Counted from the first letter of the stretch, positions 1 through 8,088 are shown. The stretch is DNA of 34,279 nt from DATCVR01 sp036566745 (GCA_036566745.1 DATCVR010000224.1:1-34279); one strand, 5' to 3'. Program-made: numbers and translations. The notes: a model not told the origin generated them from the sequence alone.

Positions 1-63
1 AGGGTTTGAGCCCTCAACCCGCTTAGCAGGCGGGCGCCATCGACCGGACTAGGCGACGCCTCC
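1..63 (-). tRNA. tRNA-Ser(GCU), 3' part cut by window edge
   Basis: Read on the minus strand from 63, the sequence begins GGAGGCG (acceptor 5' strand). A D-arm with GCC/GGC stem and a GG in its loop follows, then an anticodon arm CCCGC-CTGCTAA-GCGGG, giving anticodon GCU, and the start of a long variable arm. This is the layout of a class II serine tRNA. The rest of the variable arm, the T-arm and the 3' acceptor strand lie beyond position 1. It shares the GGAGG acceptor start with the complete tRNA-Ser(UGA) at 8089-8181. Confidence 0.88.
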
Positions 64-131
64 CCACCCATTGCGAACAACAGGCGCCGTAAGGGTACCC
101 GCCAAGCTCGGGAGCGGGCAAAGTCGTTGAT

Positions 132-797
132 GTGAGCATCATGCGCGGACCATGGCCCGACCGCGCCGCCGCAGGTCGGGAGCTCGCCGCTGCGCTCGTC
201 GACGACGTGCCGCCGTCGGCCGATCTCCTCGTCCTTGGCCTTCCCCGGGGCGGGGTGGTGGTCGCCGCCGAGGTCGCCGCGGCCCTCTCCGCCGAGCTCG
301 ACGTCCTCGTCGTCCGCAAGGCCGGAGTGCCGTGGCACCGAGAGCTCGCGCTCGGCGCGATCACGGCCGACGGCGCGCGGGTCCGCAACGACGACGTGAT
401 CCGCCGCGCCGGGCTCCGCGAGGCCGACGTGGAAGCCGCGTTCGACGAGGCTCGTGACGAGGCAATGCGGCGCCAGCACCTGCTGCGCGGCGATCGACCA
501 CCCCTTCGCCTCGCCGGACGCTACGTGATCGTCGTCGACGACGGGATCGCCACCGGTGCCACCGCCCGGGCCGCGGCGCAACTCCTCCGGGGGCACCGGC
601 CGGCGCCCCAGCACGTGACGCTGGCCGCACCGGTGGCTCCGCGCAGCGCGGTCGAGGAGTTGTCGGCCGACGTCGACGAGGTCCGCGTGCTGCGCTGTCC
701 GCGGTCGTTCATGGCGGTCGGCGAGTGGTACGCCACCTTCGGCCAGATCGAGGACGACGAGGTCCGCAGGCTGTTGGCGCGAGGTCCGGCACCGTGA
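132..797 (+). CDS. Phosphoribosyltransferase family protein
   Basis: A 221-residue type I phosphoribosyltransferase-fold protein. The PRPP-binding loop is clear at residues 132-144 (VIVVDDGIATGAT: hydrophobic strand, two Asp, then TGAT). An upstream LGLPRGGVVVA strand-loop (residues 35-45) is typical of the stand-alone PRTase group often found beside dienelactone hydrolase-like genes. The substrate base is not evident, so no specific pathway is claimed. GTG at 132 is preferred because a -10-like CAAAGT (119-124) lies 7 nt before it and there is no Shine-Dalgarno sequence; ATG at 141 is the alternative. It stands alone between a tRNA and the LCP gene. Confidence 0.85.
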   Translation: MSIMRGPWPDRAAAGRELAAALVDDVPPSADLLVLGLPRGGVVVAAEVAAALSAELDVLVVRKAGVPWHRELALGAITADGARVRNDDVIRRAGLREADVEAAFDEARDEAMRRQHLLRGDRPPLRLAGRYVIVVDDGIATGATARAAAQLLRGHRPAPQHVTLAAPVAPRSAVEELSADVDEVRVLRCPRSFMAVGEWYATFGQIEDDEVRRLLARGPAP

Positions 798-812
798 GCT
801 GGCCCACGCGTG

Positions 813-840
813 GCAACCTTCCGGGCCCCTCGCGCGTCAT
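813..840 (+). promoter_or_regulatory. Putative ECF-sigma (SigE-like) promoter of the LCP gene
   Basis: GCAACC at 813-818 and CGTCAT at 835-840 are separated by exactly 16 nt. The combination of an AACC -35 element and a CGTC -10 element matches promoters of cell-envelope-stress ECF sigma factors in actinobacteria. LCP wall enzymes are known members of such regulons, which fits the gene downstream. Initiation would fall near 846-848 and leave a 5' leader of about 65 nt containing the mini-ORF. The call rests on motif match only; no sigma factor gene is in the window. Confidence 0.45.
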
Positions 841-865
841 CAACACAAAGCACAGAGGAGATACC

Positions 866-907
866 GTGTTGGCCGGCTTGACTACTCTGGCCACTCTGGC
901 AGCCTAG
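866..907 (+). CDS. 13-codon leader ORF (MLAGLTTLATLAA) before LCP gene
   Basis: A short frame GTG-TTG-GCC...GCC-TAG encodes 13 hydrophobic, Leu/Ala/Thr-only residues apart from one Gly. It has one of the best ribosome-binding sites in the window: AGAGGAG at 854-860, five nt before the GTG. Its TAG stop (905-907) abuts the GGAGGG that precedes the LCP start, so it is placed for translational coupling or leader-peptide control. The Leu/Thr content is not extreme enough to name an attenuator. Alternatively it may be a non-functional chance ORF, with the Shine-Dalgarno as a ribosome loading site. Confidence 0.45.
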   Translation: MLAGLTTLATLAA

Positions 908-913
908 GGAGGG

Positions 914-2536
914 ATGGTGAGGCGCGAGGTGGACGACGCACGCAGATCGCGTGGTGCGCGCCGATCCAGGCTCGAGACACGCCGGGGTAGGCGCAGTCAG
1001 CGTTACGGCCGGTTCCTCGGGCTCACCGCTCTCGGCTCGGTCATACCCGGTGCCGGCCTGTTCGCGGCCGGCAAGCGCCGCCTCGCCATATTCCTGCTGG
1101 TCATGCTGGGTGTCCTGATCGCGGCAGCGGCCGCGGTCGCGGTCCTGGTACCCACCGGCAAGCTCATCTCCCTCGCCGGCAACACCCGCGTCCTGCCCAT
1201 CATCGGGGGTGCGCTAGCGGTCTTCGCCGTGGTGTGGCTGGTCGTCGCGCTCGTCACCCACCACTCGCTCGAGCCCGAGGGTCTGCCCACCGCCAAGCGG
1301 CTCGGCGGCGCGGTGGTCGTCATCCTCGCGTCGTCGCTGGTCGTGGCGCCGCTGGCCGTGGGCGCACGCAACGTCTTCACCCAGCGCGATCTGATCGGGT
1401 CGATCTCCTCCAGCGGAGCGAGCAACACCACCCCTGACATCGCCGACGAGGCCGACCCGTGGGCCGACAAGCCCCGGCTCAACATCCTGTTCCTCGGCGG
1501 CGACGGCGGCTCCGGGCGCGAGGGCGTGCGTCCCGACACCCAGATCCTCGCCAGCATCGACACCCACACCGGCGCCACCACGATGATCTCGCTGCCGCGC
1601 AACCTCCAGGGCATGCCCTTCCCCGAGGAGAGCCCGCTGGCAGCCATCTACCCCGACGGCTTCACCGGCCCGGGCGATGTCGGCGAGTGGCTGCTCAACG
1701 CCGTGTACCGCAACGTGCCCACGGCCCACCCCGAGGTCTTCGAGGGCGTCGACAACCCCGGCGCCGACGCGAACAAGTGGGCCGTCGAGGGCGCGCTCGG
1801 CATCGACGTCGACTACTACATGCTCGTCAACCTCGACGGGTTCCAGGCGATCGTCGACGCGCTCGGCGGAATCACCGTCAACGTTCCGCGCGACATCCCC
1901 TACGGCAACAAGAGCCTCCCTGACGGCACCTGCACCAAGGCCAACGGCTACATCTACGAGGGCCCGAACCAGACTCTCGACGGCTTCCACGCGCTGTGGT
2001 TCGCCCGCTCCCGCTGCGGCAGCGACGACTACGACCGGATGGAACGCCAGCGTTGCGTCATGAACGCCATCGTCGCCAAGGCCGACCCGGCCACGCTGCT
2101 CCGGCAGTACCAGAGCCTCGCCGCGGCCACCAAGGACATCGTCTTCACAGACATCCCCGAAGGGCTCTTCCCCGCACTGATCGAGCTCACGATCAAGGTC
2201 AAGGGCGCCAGCCTCGCGAGCCTCACCCTCGACGACAAGTTCTTCGACAGCATGGGCACCACCTCGGGCGACCCCGACTACGACGCCCTGCACGCGAGGG
2301 TCGCCGAGATCCTCACCCCGTCCACCACGCCGGCCGACCCCGACACCACCGAGACCACCGCGCCGGACGACACCACCGAGGCCGCGCCGGGAGCCTCCAC
2401 GTCGAGCACCGCCGGCCAGGCCAGCACCCAGAGCGCCGTGCAGTCCACGTCCACCACCCCGGACCCGGACGACACCACGACCACCGAGGAGCCCACCGAC
2501 CCCGACCAGCCGGTCGAGACCGGTTCGGTCTGCTGA
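914..2536 (+). CDS. LCP (LytR-CpsA-Psr) family cell-wall glycopolymer ligase
   Basis: A 540-residue membrane protein. LCP enzymes transfer undecaprenyl-linked polymers (teichoic acid, arabinogalactan) to peptidoglycan outside the membrane. After a very basic N-terminus (about 20-30) there are four hydrophobic segments, near 35-52, 57-80, 93-115 and 131-152. The extracellular LCP domain runs from about 188 to 430, with LNILFLGGDGG, the pocket motif RPDTQ (206-210), ISLPRN (225-230) and a distal RSRCGSDDYDRMERQR stretch. The last ~75 residues are a Thr/Pro/Asp-rich low-complexity tail ending in a terminal Cys. GGAGGG ends directly at ATG 914, so GTG 917 or GTG 929 are possible true starts. Convergent with the next gene. 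Confidence 0.9.
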   Translation: MVRREVDDARRSRGARRSRLETRRGRRSQRYGRFLGLTALGSVIPGAGLFAAGKRRLAIFLLVMLGVLIAAAAAVAVLVPTGKLISLAGNTRVLPIIGGALAVFAVVWLVVALVTHHSLEPEGLPTAKRLGGAVVVILASSLVVAPLAVGARNVFTQRDLIGSISSSGASNTTPDIADEADPWADKPRLNILFLGGDGGSGREGVRPDTQILASIDTHTGATTMISLPRNLQGMPFPEESPLAAIYPDGFTGPGDVGEWLLNAVYRNVPTAHPEVFEGVDNPGADANKWAVEGALGIDVDYYMLVNLDGFQAIVDALGGITVNVPRDIPYGNKSLPDGTCTKANGYIYEGPNQTLDGFHALWFARSRCGSDDYDRMERQRCVMNAIVAKADPATLLRQYQSLAAATKDIVFTDIPEGLFPALIELTIKVKGASLASLTLDDKFFDSMGTTSGDPDYDALHARVAEILTPSTTPADPDTTETTAPDDTTEAAPGASTSSTAGQASTQSAVQSTSTTPDPDDTTTTEEPTDPDQPVETGSVC

Positions 2537-2585
2537 GCCCGCGTGCCCGGCGGCTGGTTGGGCGGCAGCTGGAGCGCAGCGGTCG

Positions 2586-3047
2586 TCAGTTCAGCGGCGT
2601 GTAGCCACGATCCTGGTTGAGCCGGGCCCGCAACTCGCGGGCGAGCACGCGCGGGTCAACGTCCAGCGACGACGTCCGGATCAGGCTCTGCCGGTCGCCG
2701 GCGAGGTCGACCGAGACCACCGGGCCATCGGCCTGCACCTTGCGGACGTCCTTCCACGGCGCACGCCGCACCCCGGCGCCAGGCCCCGTGGCGTTGACGA
2801 AGCCCGAGTCGTCGAGCACCAGCCGGGTCCCCCAGCCCAGCGCCCGCACCACCCCCACGACCAGCACCACCAGCGCGACCACGGCCACGACGGCGAACAC
2901 CGCTACGAGCGTGGTCCGCAGCCACCCGGGAAGGTCGAACGCGGTGGCCAGGCTTACGCCGACCACGGCGACCCCGAGGGCAGCAGCTCCATAGCCGACG
3001 CCCCGGACGGCCAGGGCGATGGGAGGGCGATAGACCGTACGGCTCAC
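2586..3047 (-). CDS. PH-like domain membrane protein
   Basis: About 153 residues. Two adjacent hydrophobic segments (roughly residues 8-30 and 38-65) form a membrane hairpin. They are followed by a soluble beta-rich part resembling bacterial PH-like domains (WGTRLVLDDSGFVNATG..., APWKDVRKV, then an alternating beta region and a C-terminal helix). Such proteins are common and uncharacterised in actinobacteria. GTG at 3047 is chosen over an upstream in-frame start at 3110, because that would overlap the preceding lipoprotein gene by about 40 nt. It is probably the last gene of the minus-strand cluster, 22 nt after the lipoprotein stop. Confidence 0.7.
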   Translation of the reverse strand: MSRTVYRPPIALAVRGVGYGAAALGVAVVGVSLATAFDLPGWLRTTLVAVFAVVAVVALVVLVVGVVRALGWGTRLVLDDSGFVNATGPGAGVRRAPWKDVRKVQADGPVVSVDLAGDRQSLIRTSSLDVDPRVLARELRARLNQDRGYTPLN

Positions 3048-3069
3048 GTTCGTAGTGTCACACGGGCGC

Positions 3070-3999
3070 TCATTCGTACAGGACGTAGTCCGGGGTGGGC
3101 GTGAGCGCAAGCACCTGTTCCGGCGTCATGAGGGCGCCGTGCTCGGTGTCCTCGTCGAAGAACAGCTTGAAGCCGGGGCGGACGTGCGGAGGCGTGGTGG
3201 GCATGAGCTTGCGCCACGTGGACTCCTTGTTCGCCCGCGCGCCGATGCCGTCGATGCTCTTGATCGTGACCACCCCGGGATGGGCCCGCAGCGCCGCCTC
3301 GTCGAGCACGACCGAGGCATGGACCTGGTGGAACACCATCACCTTCTCGGGCAGGTCGTGGTCGGCGACGATCGTGGACAGGTACGCGGCCACCGAGTCC
3401 AGCTCGGCGCCGGTCGTGCTGCCGTAGCTCCGGCCCGGCACCTCGTCAGGGGCGACCGCCCACTCCGGGTCGAGGGCGAGACCCACGTCGGGTTCGCGCA
3501 GCCACCGCTCCAGTGCCTTGGCGGTTTCGAGGAAGTCCGAGCGGCCCGGCTGGATGTTGAGCAGGAGGAGCGCGTCGTGCTCGCGTGCCGCCTCCAGGTA
3601 GTCCTCGATCAGCTCGTCCGGCTCGAATGTCCGGTACAGACCGTTCCGCATGGGCGAGCCGTGGGCGACCACCGTGATCAGTTCGAAGACGGGCAGCACG
3701 TCCACGCCGCCACCGGTGTACGCCGCGCCCAGGTCCTCGATCTCCTGCACGGCGTCGTCCAGGTCGTCCGGGGCGAGCCGCCCGAACGCAGGCGAGCGGC
3801 CGCCGGAGAAGCCGACAAGGCGATGACCAGGGAAGATGACCCGCCCACCGCCAGGGAGCTCGGGCGGCGGCGCGGAGGTCTCCGGCGCGCGAGACCCGGA
3901 TCTCGACGAACCGCCGGACCCGTCCGCAGTGCCCGGCACAGCACAGGCGGCGATCAGGACGAGGCCCACCGCCAGCGGAGCCAGCTGGTTCGGGCGCAT
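3070..3999 (-). CDS. Putative lipoprotein, TIM-barrel-like, unknown function
   Basis: About 309 residues. The N-terminus MRPNQLAPLAVGLVLIAAC is a lipoprotein signal with lipobox LIAAC, followed by a Gly/Ser-rich linker to about residue 45. The mature part alternates strands and helices with an aromatic- and acid-rich character (VIFPGHRLVGFSG, VLPVFELITVVAHGS, LLLLNIQPGRSDF, VGLALDPEW, VMVFHQVHAS, VVTIKSIDG, PGFKLFFDED). This looks like a TIM barrel resembling glycoside-hydrolase folds, but no named family or catalytic pair is recognised. ATG 3999 puts the signal peptide at the N-terminus, and a CACACT hexamer lies 7 nt upstream. Function unknown. Confidence 0.72.
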   Translation of the reverse strand: MRPNQLAPLAVGLVLIAACAVPGTADGSGGSSRSGSRAPETSAPPPELPGGGRVIFPGHRLVGFSGGRSPAFGRLAPDDLDDAVQEIEDLGAAYTGGGVDVLPVFELITVVAHGSPMRNGLYRTFEPDELIEDYLEAAREHDALLLLNIQPGRSDFLETAKALERWLREPDVGLALDPEWAVAPDEVPGRSYGSTTGAELDSVAAYLSTIVADHDLPEKVMVFHQVHASVVLDEAALRAHPGVVTIKSIDGIGARANKESTWRKLMPTTPPHVRPGFKLFFDEDTEHGALMTPEQVLALTPTPDYVLYE

Positions 4000-4039
4000 C
4001 TGTCCCAGTGTGCCTGGCTGCCCAGGCACCGGCTCGGTC

Positions 4040-4219
4040 TTACGGGGGGAATCCGTCGCGACGGTCGAGGCTCTCGCCGACGAGCCGGCAGAGCGGACAG
4101 AGGTCGTGGCCCTGCCGGCGCGACCAGCCGACGAGGTCACCGCGCGCGTCGTTGGGCGTCACGCCGATCGTGCCGACGTCGCCACACTGGTCGCAGACGA
4201 TGGCCACCAGAGCACTCAT
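4040..4219 (-). CDS. Small zinc-ribbon protein
   Basis: A 59-residue protein with two Cys pairs, C9-x2-C12 (VCDQCGD) and C41-x2-C44 (LCPLC), separated by 28 residues. This is a treble-clef/zinc-ribbon pattern likely to bind one Zn. No other domain is present, and partner or nucleic acid binding cannot be told. ATG at 4219 is chosen because a GAGG-TAGGGA purine stretch lies just upstream and the longer frame has no sensible N-terminus. It lies between the SNase-like gene and the lipoprotein with 40-61 nt gaps on the same strand, so co-transcription is plausible. Confidence 0.62.
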   Translation of the reverse strand: MSALVAIVCDQCGDVGTIGVTPNDARGDLVGWSRRQGHDLCPLCRLVGESLDRRDGFPP

Positions 4220-4280
4220 TGCCGTCCCTACCTCGCTGACGCACCCGGATAGACCCGGGTCCATGCCCAGGATGCCCTGC

Positions 4281-4847
4281 TCAGCACTCTGCCCACAATC
4301 CGAGCCCGGCTTCCTCGGCATCCGCCTGAGCCGCACGAAACTGGTCGAGATAGGCGATGTTGGGCCAAATTCGGATCGCCGTGCCGTGCCCGCCGGCGAC
4401 GATCTCGTGGTTGACGAACAGCGCGTCGTCGGCCCGCCACACGTAGAAGAGCCACCGGCGATAGGCGTCCCGGCTCTCGCGGTCGGGCGCCACGAGCACC
4501 CGCGTGTCCTCCGGCAGCAGAGACCGGAGGGCGTCGGTGGCCTCCTGGGCGTGGCACTGCGGAGTCGGGCGCAGCTCCGGCGTGTCGACGCCGATCAGCC
4601 GCACGTCGACCGGCGCTGTGACCGTGACGTGCGGACCCGGCCCCTCGGCTTGGAGCTGCGCCGTGTCGCCGTCGTACACCCAGCGCACCCGCATCGCCTG
4701 GGCGTCGGCCGGAGGCGCGGGTACCGCGGCACCACCGCCACCCGCTCCGACCACCGCGTCGTCGTCGCGGCCGGGCCACACCAGGAGCACCAGGCCGCAG
4801 ACCGCGCCGATCACGGCAGCGCAGGAGACGACCACCGCCCGCCTCAT
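4281..4847 (-). CDS. Membrane-anchored SNase-like (thermonuclease family) protein
   Basis: 188 residues. An N-terminal hydrophobic segment (about 3-25, probably an uncleaved anchor or signal) and a Gly/Ala/Pro linker precede a staphylococcal-nuclease OB-fold domain (about 52-188). The nuclease signature is intact: YDGDT (58-62), RLIGVDTPE with R83, D88 and E91, and RRW (130-132) supplying the second arginine. It is therefore probably an active extracytoplasmic Ca-dependent nuclease. The terminal residue is Cys. ATG 4847 is used rather than upstream extension because it starts the hydrophobic segment. It follows the EamA gene by 37 nt on the same strand. Confidence 0.85.
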   Translation of the reverse strand: MRRAVVVSCAAVIGAVCGLVLLVWPGRDDDAVVGAGGGGAAVPAPPADAQAMRVRWVYDGDTAQLQAEGPGPHVTVTAPVDVRLIGVDTPELRPTPQCHAQEATDALRSLLPEDTRVLVAPDRESRDAYRRWLFYVWRADDALFVNHEIVAGGHGTAIRIWPNIAYLDQFRAAQADAEEAGLGLWAEC

Positions 4848-4884
4848 GTCGCTCGGCCCACGGGTCGACGCTACCGGCGCAGGC

Positions 4885-5853
4885 TCACACCCGGACCGCT
4901 TCGACCACCGCCGGGTGCGACCCACGCCGTTCGTGCTGGGCGAAGCCGACGATCGTGACCATCAGGAGGGCCAGGCCCAGCCACTGCGTCCAGCTCTGGG
5001 TGTCGCCGAGAACGAGCACGCCGACCAGCGCGGCCGTGATCGGGAAGGCGAGCTCGGCGATGGTCGCCCGGGCCGCCGGCGTCGTCCGCAGCCCGCGGTA
5101 ATAGACCGACACCGCGACCAGCCCGGGTACGAGCGCCAGGCCGATCACCGTCGGCCAGGCGCCTGTCGGCGGCATGAGGTCGTTGCCCGTGGCCAGGACC
5201 AGCACGAACGACGTGGGCAGGCCGATGGCGAACCGGAGCGCGGTGATGTCGTTCGGCCTCAGCTCGCTCGAGATGTACCGCCCGGCCACGGTGCCACCCG
5301 CCCACAACGCCGCGGCGCCGATGGCCAGCATCGCCGCGGTGAGCCCCGAGACGGTGACGGCGGTGGGGTCCTCGAACGCGAGCAGCCAGGCGCTGACCAC
5401 GGCCACCACGAGGAACACGCCGTACCGGGGCCGGAGCCGTTCGCCAAGCAACAGGGCGGCCGCCGCGGCTGCCAGGATCGGCTGGAACTTCTGCAGCGCG
5501 ACCGGCGTGATCGGCCCGCCGTACTGGAAGGCGAGCGTGAACAAGGTGGTGGCCACGGCCGACGCGCCGGCGCCGATGAACAGCAAGGCCAGCCACTCGC
5601 GGACGCCGAGCCGAGCCGCCCGGTGCACTGCCGGGACCAGCCACGGCAGCGTCACCAGCACCAGCACGATGTGCTCGGCGAACACGATCGTGGTGCTGGA
5701 GACCTGCTCGGTGAGGGGGAGGCGAAACAGCGCGTCCGAGCCCCACAACGCCGCTCCGAGCACGACCAGCCAGATGCCGTCGATCGGGATCGCGCGAGTG
5801 CGCGAGCTCGACGTGTCAGGTGCGTTGGTTCGACCGTCGTCCGAGGACTGCAC
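4885..5853 (-). CDS. EamA/DMT-family transporter
   Basis: 322 residues with ten predicted hydrophobic helices in two repeats of five, the layout of the drug/metabolite transporter superfamily. Each half shows the EamA-like LGxxLWG / helix-end LLGERLRPRYG and VLVLGDTQSWTQWLG motifs. Typical substrates are amino acids, metabolites or drugs; none can be assigned here. The start GTG 5853 has a good Shine-Dalgarno (GGGAGG, 6 nt upstream). Its 3' neighbour is the SNase-like gene; upstream is the glycogen-debranching gene, 104 nt away on the same strand. Confidence 0.88.
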   Translation of the reverse strand: MQSSDDGRTNAPDTSSSRTRAIPIDGIWLVVLGAALWGSDALFRLPLTEQVSSTTIVFAEHIVLVLVTLPWLVPAVHRAARLGVREWLALLFIGAGASAVATTLFTLAFQYGGPITPVALQKFQPILAAAAAALLLGERLRPRYGVFLVVAVVSAWLLAFEDPTAVTVSGLTAAMLAIGAAALWAGGTVAGRYISSELRPNDITALRFAIGLPTSFVLVLATGNDLMPPTGAWPTVIGLALVPGLVAVSVYYRGLRTTPAARATIAELAFPITAALVGVLVLGDTQSWTQWLGLALLMVTIVGFAQHERRGSHPAVVEAVRV

Positions 5854-5957
5854 TCTCGACCTCCCTGGTGTCCGTCACGGGTCCGTCCTCTCAACCGAGC
5901 ACGCCGCCGATCCCTTCCGGCTCGGCGCAGGCGGTTCGTCCAGCTCTCCCGAGCCAG

Positions 5958-8045
5958 TCAGCCGACCACCGAGATCGACAGGTCGCCTGGGTGCTCCAGC
6001 ACGTCGAGGTGGTCGTCGTCGATCCGCAGCGACAGCTCGCCGCCACCGACCCGCAGGCCACGGATCTCGAAGCTCCGCCACGGGAACGGGCGCATGGGCG
6101 CGATCCGCAGCGTCCCACGAGGGACGTCCGGCACGATCCCGAGCAGTGCGGTGAGGATCCCCGCGGGCGCGGCGGCCGCCCAGGCCTGTGGACGACAGGC
6201 CAGCGGGTACGGCGTGGGCACCGGTTCGGCGGCACGGCCGAGCCCGCCGTACAGCTCCGGCAACCGGTATCCGAAACCCTCCGCCGAGCCCAGCAACCCC
6301 TCGACGTACGACGCCGCCACCTCACTGTGCCCGGCCACCGCCAGACCCTCGATCGCGAGAGCCGTGTCGTGCGGCCAGATGCTGCCGGTGTGGTATCCGA
6401 GCGGGTTGAAGCGCCGTGCCCGGGACGACATCGTCCTCAGGCCGAACCCGCTGTCCAGCTCGGGCGACGCGAGCCGCGCGGCGACCAGCCCGGCGTCGCG
6501 CCGATCGAGGATGCCGGTGGCCAGGAGGTGGCCCATGTTGGACGCCGGACCTGCTACCGGCCGCTTGTCTCCGTCGAGCGCGATCGCCGGGTAGCCGCCG
6601 TGCTCGTCGTCGACCCAGTAGGCCACCCGGAACCTTTGCTTCAGCTCCGCGGCCCAGGATCGCCACCACACCGCCTCCGGAACTCCGCCGGTGGCATCGA
6701 CGGCGTCGAACGCCTCCAGCAGGTCCGCTCCGGCCAGAGCCGCGGCGTACGCGTAGGCCTGCACCTCGGACAGCGCGATCGGCGCCGCCGCCAGCCGACC
6801 GTCGGGCCATTGGACGGCGTCGACAGAGTCCTTCCAGCCCTGATTGGCCAAGCCGTGGCCAGAGGTGTCGACGTACTCGGCGAAGCCGTCGCCGTCGGGA
6901 TCCGCGAAGTCACGGAGCCAGCCGAGCGCAGCCCGCACCGTGGGCATCAACGCCGCCAGCTGGGCGTCCGGAAGCCCCCAGCGCCACGCGCGGTGCAAGG
7001 TCGTCACCCACAGGGGCGTGGCGTCGTGGCTGCCGTAGTACGCCGCCGGAAGCACCAAACCACCGCCGTGGTCGCCGACGCCCATCCGCAGCTCGTGGGG
7101 GATCTTGCCCGGCTGCTCGGCGGCGTCGACGTCCTGGCGCGTCCCCTGCCGGCGGGCGAGCGCGCGCAACGTGCCCGCCGCAAGGCCGGGATCGACCGCC
7201 ACCAGCATCGCCGCGGAGATGAGCGAGTCGCGGCCGAACAGCGTCAGGTACCACGGAGGCCCGGCGCCCAGGTACCGGTCGTCCGGCGCGTCCGGATCGG
7301 CGAGCGTCAACCCGGCCAGGTCCGACAGAGAACGCCGCAGCCACCTGGTCATCCGTGCATCGGTGCAGTCCAGGCGCACCGCGTCCGAGCGATCCACCCG
7401 ATTCGCGGGTGGCTCGATCCGGAAGCCGGTCCCGGGCGGCGGCTCGGCCGCTACCCGGAGTTCGACCCGGCACTCCGCGCCGGGCCCGATCTCGCACTCC
7501 CAGCCGGCGACACTGTCGGCCGTCCAGCGCTCGGGCACAGGTTCCAGCACCGCGCTGACCTCGGCGCCCGCGCCCGACCAGCTCAGCCGACCATCCGACA
7601 CCGTGACCGGAGCCTCGGGCAGGTCGGCCGCCGCACCGCTGCGGACCGCGTCGGTGCCCGCGAGGTCGGTGGCGAGGGCGAGCTCGACCGTGCACCGCAC
7701 CGTCGAGCGGGACCGGTTCCGGATCGTGATCTCCTCGGCCAGCCCGGTCGAGGTGACCTCGCGACGACGGTGCAGCGTGACCGTGGGGTCGTGCCCGCCA
7801 TCGCCCAGCCAGTCGAGGACGCCGGTGAAGTCGGCCCGGCACGCCGACGGCTCGCCGACGCCGAGAGACACCGGCGTCCGGCCGTCGACCAGCACCTCGC
7901 ACCGCGACAGGACCCTCCGGTCCCGCGCGAACACCCCCTGGACGCCGCCGGTGACCTGCCCGTTCGGCGCCGACACCACCACCCACGGCGCGGCCAGGGA
8001 CAGCACCTGGTCGTGGAGGTACGGCTGCTCGTGGTGGATCGTCAC
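5958..8045 (-). CDS. Glycogen debranching / amylo-alpha-1,6-glucosidase family protein
   Basis: 695 residues. An N-terminal beta-rich domain (about 8-215, starting near LSLAAPWVVVSAPNGQ) corresponds to the glycogen-debranching N-terminal domain. A C-terminal alpha/alpha-barrel (about 225-640) carries the hallmark motifs LFGRDSLISAAM (269-280), NQGWKDSVDA (401-410) and GYHTGSIWPHDTALA. This is the bacterial group annotated as amylo-alpha-1,6-glucosidase. It would hydrolyse alpha-1,6 branch glucose from glycogen or maltodextrin, though some members act on other alpha-glucosides. The GTG 8045 start has TAGTCT 7 nt upstream and no Shine-Dalgarno, suggesting a leaderless mRNA. It lies 43 nt beyond the 3' end of tRNA-Ser. 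Confidence 0.88.
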   Translation of the reverse strand: MTIHHEQPYLHDQVLSLAAPWVVVSAPNGQVTGGVQGVFARDRRVLSRCEVLVDGRTPVSLGVGEPSACRADFTGVLDWLGDGGHDPTVTLHRRREVTSTGLAEEITIRNRSRSTVRCTVELALATDLAGTDAVRSGAAADLPEAPVTVSDGRLSWSGAGAEVSAVLEPVPERWTADSVAGWECEIGPGAECRVELRVAAEPPPGTGFRIEPPANRVDRSDAVRLDCTDARMTRWLRRSLSDLAGLTLADPDAPDDRYLGAGPPWYLTLFGRDSLISAAMLVAVDPGLAAGTLRALARRQGTRQDVDAAEQPGKIPHELRMGVGDHGGGLVLPAAYYGSHDATPLWVTTLHRAWRWGLPDAQLAALMPTVRAALGWLRDFADPDGDGFAEYVDTSGHGLANQGWKDSVDAVQWPDGRLAAAPIALSEVQAYAYAAALAGADLLEAFDAVDATGGVPEAVWWRSWAAELKQRFRVAYWVDDEHGGYPAIALDGDKRPVAGPASNMGHLLATGILDRRDAGLVAARLASPELDSGFGLRTMSSRARRFNPLGYHTGSIWPHDTALAIEGLAVAGHSEVAASYVEGLLGSAEGFGYRLPELYGGLGRAAEPVPTPYPLACRPQAWAAAAPAGILTALLGIVPDVPRGTLRIAPMRPFPWRSFEIRGLRVGGGELSLRIDDDHLDVLEHPGDLSISVVG

Positions 8046-8088
8046 GGACGCGAGACTACGGCCGCCGGGCCGCGGCTGTGGACACGAG

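Noticed and set aside
1214..2293. 359-codon minus-strand open frame inside the LCP gene
   Set aside because: High-GC shadow frame: Val/Gly/Asp-rich low complexity opposite a gene with clear LCP motifs; no domain recognised.
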